Below are positions 59,031 through 64,000 of a DNA stretch of 64,000 nt, piece by piece. Both the position numbers and the translations under genes were made by a program. Origin of the DNA: Aquanectria penicillioides. Its lineage: Eukaryota > Ascomycota > Sordariomycetes > Hypocreales > Nectriaceae. Each line of letters opens with the position of its first letter. Within the stretch, counting starts at the first letter, position 1. The stretch lies in assembly GCA_003415625.1 (NCBI GenBank), contig PYIU01000010.1, positions 1,796,501 through 1,860,500 on the forward strand. The letters run 5' to 3'. The notes under the pieces are model-generated. The model was not told where the DNA came from. It saw only the letters and a list, made by a program, of their open reading frames with translations, and did not search any database.

Positions 59031-59298
59031 ATGGATATGAAGCATTTGGAAAACATCCACCTCGCTCTCTCGGCGGGTGCAGAGATTAACTGTGCAGCCC
59101 CAACGGCGGGCCACCACCCTCGAGGCCTGCCACAAGAAGGAGGAAGGTCAACTTGGTTGAGTTTTTGATCGCCCGGAGCGCAAACCTCAATGCTGCCGAT
59201 TCAAAAGGTCGAACACCACTCCATCAAGCTACACCGTTTAGATTTCTTGACATTATTTGGGAAAGAGGGCAACGCAAGCAGGTTGCGCAACACGACTA
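59031..59298 (+). pseudogene. Ankyrin-repeat remnant
   Basis: From ATG 59031 a frame reads HLENIHLALSAGAEINCAAP, the end of one ankyrin repeat. After a frame change near 59100-59140 it continues NLVEFLIARSANLNAADSKG then RTPLHQATPF, a near-perfect ankyrin repeat (G-RTPLH-A motif). The stop follows soon. Only about two repeats remain and no other domain is attached, so this is a fragment of a larger protein. Confidence 0.6.
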
Positions 59299-59944
59299 AC
59301 CAAGCCCATTGGAAATAGTACTTTTGGCTTGGAATGCAAATTGCCTTGTGGATGTGCTATATATTTCAGCAACCTATTCAAATCCTGGGCTATCGCCAAT
59401 TCAACTATGTTTCCCTAATAATAGAGCAAGAGTGTTGCTTTCTTTTACCACAGCCAGTTTGAGCGATGTCTCGAGACTGTCGTGTTGTTAGGCTCCAGGG
59501 TAGTCAACACTCTGGCGTGCATGGGGTGAGGACTAGACTATTTACTGGCAATAACAAGCGTGCTGAAATTGACCAATGAAACATTTCGTTGTACACAAAC
59601 ATGGGGCTGCCCCACCACCGGCCAAATTGGCCGGCGACGGGGTCCTCGTATGTCTGAATAGAGACAACGGGCCGGAATCCGGAGAATGTGGCCAATGGTC
59701 GAACACGGCTTCAATATGGCTTCCGACCTGTATTTTCCGACTTGGAGAAGTTCCATGTCTCAACCGGCCATTTTAGATTGTGCTGGTCATTCATTCTCGG
59801 CCTCACGACGTCTTGTTAACGTATAAGAAGCCGCTTAGAAACATCAAACATGAGAACTGCGGAACAACAGACACAATAAAAAAGAATACTTGATCTATTA
59901 CAAACTCAATTATTACCCCGGTTCGCCTTATCTATCTAGCAATT
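59299..59944. other. Intergenic upstream of SDR
   Basis: About 650 bases. Overlapping frames on both strands around 59500-59780 have no recognisable family. A TATAAG lies at 59822. Confidence 0.45.
59822..59827 (+). promoter_or_regulatory. TATA-like element
   Basis: TATAAG about 120 bases before the SDR start. Confidence 0.35.
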
Positions 59945-60679
59945 ATGCCATCCCGTCCTCTTGCCCTCGTCACCGGCGCCACCCAAGGCATTGGACGAGC
60001 CGTCTCCCAGATTCTCGCCGCCAAGCACTCCTACCATGTTATCGTTGCGGCTCGCCAGCCCCAAGATGGCGAGAAGGTCGTTGGTGACTTGCACGCCTCT
60101 GGATACGAGGCCTCCACTGTCCAACTGGACTTGACATCACCTACATCTATCCAGGCCGCAGTTTCCAGCATCGAGAAGGACTTTGGATACCTCGATGTGC
60201 TTATAAACAACGCCGGGATCTTGATTGACCACCATCCCGATCAAACCACCTGGGATCTTTTTACCAAGACCTTCACCACTAATGTCATCGGTACTGCCAC
60301 CTTAACCGAGGGCTTGGTCCCCCTGCTGCGCAAGGCCAAGGCTGGGCCGCCCCGAATTGTCTTCGTCACTAGCGTTATGGGTAGCCTTGAGAGGTCGACT
60401 GATAAGTCAACCCCCTATTATCCTATCGAGTACAAGGCGTACGATGCCAGCAAAGCGGCCCTCAACATGCTCATGATCAACTACGACCGCGTCTTGGCTG
60501 ATACAGGCGCCAGGGTCAATTCGGTTTGCCCTGGACTGGTCAAGAGCAGACTAAACAACTTTTCTGAATGGGGACACACGCCAGAAATCGGTGCTGAACG
60601 CATTGTCGAAATGGCTACTGTGGGAGCTGATGGACCAACTGCCACTGTTAGCGACCGAAACGGACCTTTGCCGTGGTAG
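59945..60679 (+). CDS. Short-chain dehydrogenase/reductase
   Basis: Single-exon classical SDR of 244 residues. Cofactor motif TGATQGIG (residues 10-17), LDVLINNAG (NNAG), catalytic serine in FVTSVMGS and the catalytic Y-x-x-x-K in YDASKAAL are all present. VCPGLVKSRLN is the usual post-catalytic segment. The arginine after the first strand (AARQP) points to NADP(H) preference. Length and start are typical; the protein is complete, including the C-terminus (PLPW). It could reduce a carbonyl in a small metabolite. Neighbouring regulators at 56.5 and 61.0 kb suggest local control but no pathway partner is evident. Confidence 0.93.
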   Translation: MPSRPLALVTGATQGIGRAVSQILAAKHSYHVIVAARQPQDGEKVVGDLHASGYEASTVQLDLTSPTSIQAAVSSIEKDFGYLDVLINNAGILIDHHPDQTTWDLFTKTFTTNVIGTATLTEGLVPLLRKAKAGPPRIVFVTSVMGSLERSTDKSTPYYPIEYKAYDASKAALNMLMINYDRVLADTGARVNSVCPGLVKSRLNNFSEWGHTPEIGAERIVEMATVGADGPTATVSDRNGPLPW

Positions 60680-60993
60680 TGGAAAGCAGAAAAAACTTCT
60701 TGTTAGTTTAAATAGCAACAAATTCCAAACAGTAGACAAATTTCATATACACTTCAAATTAGACCGAATCCAATAGGCATTATTGCCGTTGTGTGCATTA
60801 ATAATGATATGTCCTAGGCCAAGAAACAAGACAAGGTAGCTTTGCTGCATTCCGTCGAGGTGGAGATATGTCATTAAATCCGGCCTTGGGCTCACGTGAT
60901 TGCTCCTACATTTCCAATCCTAATGCGGCCGGCATGGACGGCTTCTCAACCTTTCAGATGACACAATCGCTCACATTGTGCGGTCGATGAACC
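60680..60993. other. Intergenic
   Basis: About 310 bases between SDR and the hybrid regulator, same strand. No feature recognised. Confidence 0.45.
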
Positions 60994-62631
60994 ATGTCAG
61001 GCCCTACAGATATTCTCGCCATGGAGAACATCTTTTTTGGCACATGTCCGCTCTGTGAAAAAGTCTACACACAAGGTTCGCTGAGTCTATCTCCATCCAA
61101 GGCAACTATTTCGCGTCTCTGACCAAATCGCGTAGAGCATAGTTACAATCGCCACGTCAAGTATTGCCAACGGGCACAGACTAAACGCAAGGGTCGCCTA
61201 AGATCATGCGTTGCTTGCAGTGCAGCCAAGGCCAAATGCACGTTTGCCAAGCCATGCACACGCTGCCAAACCAGGGGGTTAGACTGCACGTATGGTCAAC
61301 AGAGTCGGAACACCGATAGAGTGGCGGAGCCGGTAATTCAGCTGGCGGGTATTGACTGTCCTGGTATCATTCAAACTCGATGGGCTAGTGCTTTGTCGCC
61401 AAATAACTCTCTCGAGATGGGGCTACCTCTAACTTCAGATACACTTTCTCTTAACTATGACATCGGTCAACTCACCTCGCTCAGTACTGTTGCTTTCGAC
61501 AAAACCGCACCAATGCAACTCAATACTCCGCCTCAGGATATCCTTTCTCCATTTGGAGCCAACAACCAAAACCTAGGTCTCTATGCCGTGTGGCCGCACC
61601 GTCGATCATCCGAGGAGACAGTATCCCAGCAGGTGGGGATCAGGGATCTCTCTCGCCTTTCCTACCAAAGTCCGACGTTAAAGCAAGCCTCAAGACTTCT
61701 GATACACGCCATACAGTCATTTCCACACATGATGCTACGCCAGCAAACCTTTCCGCCATTTGTTCACCCTCATTGGCATAAAACACAACTGCCAGAAAAG
61801 CTAGCGAGTTGTGTGAGCATAGCTCAAATATTTGCGACCAGACTACCTGAAACTCGAAGTTTCCTTTGGCGCACAATCTTTGCCGAAGCACAGCAATTCG
61901 AAGACGAGGTACAGACAAAAATGGCTATATGCACATTGGGTGGAGCTAACACGTGCAGCTACCGACCCTTTCTGCCCGCGAAATCCAACCAGCTGTTCAA
62001 GCAATGATTATCTACATGATCATGGCAACTTTAGACCAAGATTCAGAGACGCCCAAACGCGGAGAAATGTTGCTAAAAACAGTAGAAGTGAGTAATGAAG
62101 CATTATATGTACTTGATATAACTGAAATCGAGGAATGATGTAGATTCTTAGTGTGAGATTCCGTGAGCTTGCCAATGGCTTTGCTGCCACTGAAGAAGCA
62201 GAGCCAAGTTTGACTTGGGAAGACTGGATCTTCGCTGAGTCGCGCAGACGGCAAGTGGCATCATTTCAAGTACCTGTGATTTGTCGCAAATCTAATTGTA
62301 TCGCAGTGTATCATGTCTCTGGGTAGTAATTAGCTGCGTCCTCGCCATTGACGCAGAAATCCCCTGCGCTGGCTGCGGCTCATTAGAAGGCCTTGCACTA
62401 CCATCTAGCAAGACGCTCTGGGAAGCACGGACTTGTGAGGAATGGCAGGTAGAAAAGGCGTTTTACGACGTCAGCAACCCAATGTTGACTCTGGGCGACC
62501 TTATAGAAGCCAAGAAAAACCCAACCGATCTGGTGAATGCGCAAAAGCTGCAGACTTGGGAGGCTGGCAGTGATAGAATGACTGGACTTTTGAACATTGC
62601 CACAGAGTTTGTCTGGGCAAGAGTCCTGTAA
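60994..62631 (+). CDS. C2H2-Zn2Cys6 hybrid transcription factor
   Basis: Nuclear regulator of 471 residues carrying two DNA-binding modules. Exons: 60994-61075, 61136-61908, 61959-62087, 62144-62250, 62307-62631. An N-terminal C2H2 finger is split by intron 1 (CPLCEKVYTQ / EHSYNRHVKYC; the last ligand is Cys, a C2HC variant). It is followed directly by a Zn2Cys6 cluster (SCVACSAAKAKCTFAKPCTRCQTRGLDCTY). The rest contains helical parts (LSARE-IQPAVQAMIIYMIMATL, WEDWIFAESRRR, LWVVISCVLAID) with ESRRR, a mark of this regulator class. Intron 4 begins with GC (GCAAGT) instead of GT; splicing there joins ESRRR to VSCLWVV in frame. ATG 61021 is a possible alternative start. No lesions. Confidence 0.87.
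62251..62306 (+). other. GC-AG intron of the hybrid regulator
   Basis: The donor is ACG|GCAAGT and the acceptor TATCGCAG. The GC-AG choice is the only one that keeps the frame and joins the conserved ESRRR to the next helix. Confidence 0.65.
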
Positions 62632-62799
62632 TGGGTGCACTTGAATGATGAATAGAGATAAAATGATAGCCGACTTGCAGTGGATCTGCAAGTTGATATA
62701 CTATGAAACAAACCAATTGTCCGTGAATTCTTGATCGATAGGCGTGGTATAAGATCTAGTGATAGTTATGATGCTGTCGATGTTAGGCTTCGAATGTGT

Positions 62800-63165
62800 T
62801 CAATACTAGCCAGATCAGCTTGGACGAAGATCATGAATATGATATAGATTCGATTCCAAATGCGACGCCATCTACCAAAGAGGCTCGAATCGCTGCCAGT
62901 CGCGATACTTGTTTGGCTTGTGGAGAGAAGTTCACCAACACATGGGACCTATTCGACCGCATCGAATATTATTAGCATGCGATAACCATGACCAAAGGAA
63001 TCCCCGGACGCTATATCCCAGGGTGTTCGATACCGGCTGTCGATATTGTGTGGAGGCTGCTTGTCGAAAACAGGGCTGTGGATCATTGGTTGACCTGTAG
63101 GAAGTTTTCCGCGACAGAGATGAGCTTCTCCACCATCTCGATCTATGCCAACATGCTCGAGATTT
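62800..63165 (+). pseudogene. RING/IBR-like remnant
   Basis: One frame reads STKEARIAASRDTCLACGEKF, where ACGE begins a RING/IBR-like zinc site. A second frame nearby gives CDNHDQRN, which may echo the usual CGHEYCR. The first frame later has GCSIPAVDIVWRLLVENRAV, then EM-SFSTISIY, reminiscent of the IBR linker after a CC-QPI motif. The frames are interrupted by a stop and a frame change. The family call is tentative; it may be a fragment of a larger E3 ligase. Confidence 0.35.
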
Positions 63166-64000
63166 GAAAACTAATCGGCTTGTGTAATCCTCGAGAAATG
63201 ATGGGCTGATTAACGGCCCGTCGTGATTGGTACGGATTTAAATGGGAACGAGAGTGCGACGATGTTAAGCTATGATTTTTCTTTCGATCATCTTATCTTC
63301 ACATGGAAATAACTCTTCAGAGCAGTTATGTTGTCATGCAAGATTGAGCGCATCGAACTTGTTTGGAAGTCCGTTTGAGAAGGCCTTCTTTACAACGAAG
63401 CGTTGACTAGATACTTCTCGTTATAAAATCGCCTCTCTAGCCATTCCAATGTCCACTTGGCGCCTCGGCTTGGTACCGAACAGGATACTCCCGTACCTAT
63501 CTTACCAGCCTATCTTACCACAGAGGCTAGCATTGGCAGCACGCCATATGTGGTTACCTGATAGTTTCTCCCCTAGTCCCTGGAACAATATCATCGCCCA
63601 CATACAATAGTGAGATGCTGGTCCTTTTTCCCAATTCGCATTGTAGACGCGGTGACGATACTATGATTGGTTCCAATAAGCTTCCTAGTGCCAACGTTCC
63701 TAGCCGAGATCAGTGCTGGACAGGGCTACGACGGGACTTCTTGTATCGTCACGCCACTATCCAATATAACTAAAGAAAGGCCAGATGCGCGCGATTAAGA
63801 TAGAATGGTTTGTATTTCCATTTTAGGGCTTTGTTGCAAAGCATTTATGGATTATCGTTGCCGTGAATTAAATCACGATTCTTCTTCAATTTTCGCCCCA
63901 GCGCATGCCAAGATATTCCGGAAATGAAATTTGAAGACGACGAGCCGACCAACAACCAACAAGGGCAGAAGCCGAACCAGGGGTATGGTTCGACAAAACT
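63166..64000. other. Intergenic to right edge
   Basis: About 830 bases, AT-rich. A direct repeat of 11 bases (CTATCTTACCA) occurs twice near 63497-63520. No gene recognised before the edge. Confidence 0.45.

Noticed and set aside
1..64000. CRISPR arrays, rRNA, tRNA and transposon ORFs
   Set aside because: No regular spaced repeats, no recognisable RNA gene boxes and no reverse transcriptase, integrase or transposase motifs were seen on either strand; tRNA detection by eye is weak, so a tRNAscan run would settle it.

Overview
The window is nuclear DNA of a filamentous ascomycete (Pezizomycotina; a Sordariomycete is the best guess). Genes carry short spliceosomal introns (about 45-130 nt, GT-AG, many with a CTAAC/CTGAC-like branch site). 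The families are typical of moulds: Zn2Cys6 regulators, HET, PTH11-like and CFEM receptors, RTA1, F-box, a CBM1-bearing esterase and secreted peptidases. No ribosomal RNA, tRNA, transposon ORF or CRISPR array was recognised. Exon boundaries were deduced by eye from splice signals, reading-frame arithmetic and family knowledge, so they are models, not evidence from transcripts.

Layout. 1-13 kb: the 5' end of a Zn2Cys6 regulator leaving the left edge, an intact DHA14-type MFS exporter, a decayed DUF3433 membrane protein, an F-box protein, a sulfite-oxidase-like molybdoenzyme, and a wrecked class III CoA-transferase. 13.5-19.5 kb: a broken CFEM/PTH11 receptor, a CBM1-linked CE1 esterase, and a divergently placed Gfo/Idh/MocA dehydrogenase of the D-xylose dehydrogenase type. 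19.8-22.8 kb: two protein kinase domains in tandem on the minus strand, separated only by a one-base frame break. 24.6-32 kb: a GPI-anchored cupredoxin, a GNAT acetyltransferase, a decayed regulator, and an intact PTH11-like receptor. 33.6-42 kb: a Zn2Cys6 regulator, two convergent secreted peptidases, and a second F-box protein. 42.8-53 kb: a HET protein with a frame break, a Zn2Cys6 regulator, a MoaF-like protein, an amino-acid/GABA-type permease, and an NmrA-like protein with a frame break. 53.9-63.2 kb: a methyltransferase tail fragment, an RTA1 transporter, a Zn2Cys6 regulator, an ankyrin remnant, an SDR, a C2H2-Zn2Cys6 hybrid regulator, and a RING/IBR-like remnant.

How genes may work together (inference). 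The esterase and the xylose-dehydrogenase-like enzyme share a 1.56 kb divergent promoter and would fit hemicellulose use. The tripeptidyl aminopeptidase-like and M28 aminopeptidase genes are convergent neighbours and would fit extracellular peptide digestion. The block of regulator, MoaF-like, permease and NmrA-like genes (45-53 kb) could be a small uptake/catabolic unit.

The window looks like an accessory region. Intact lineage-variable genes alternate with genes carrying TAG/TGA stops of the kind C-to-T or G-to-A change would make, and with fragments. No polyketide synthase, NRPS or terpene cyclase is present. The most unusual object is the tandem kinase locus; nothing else clearly amounts to an undescribed system.
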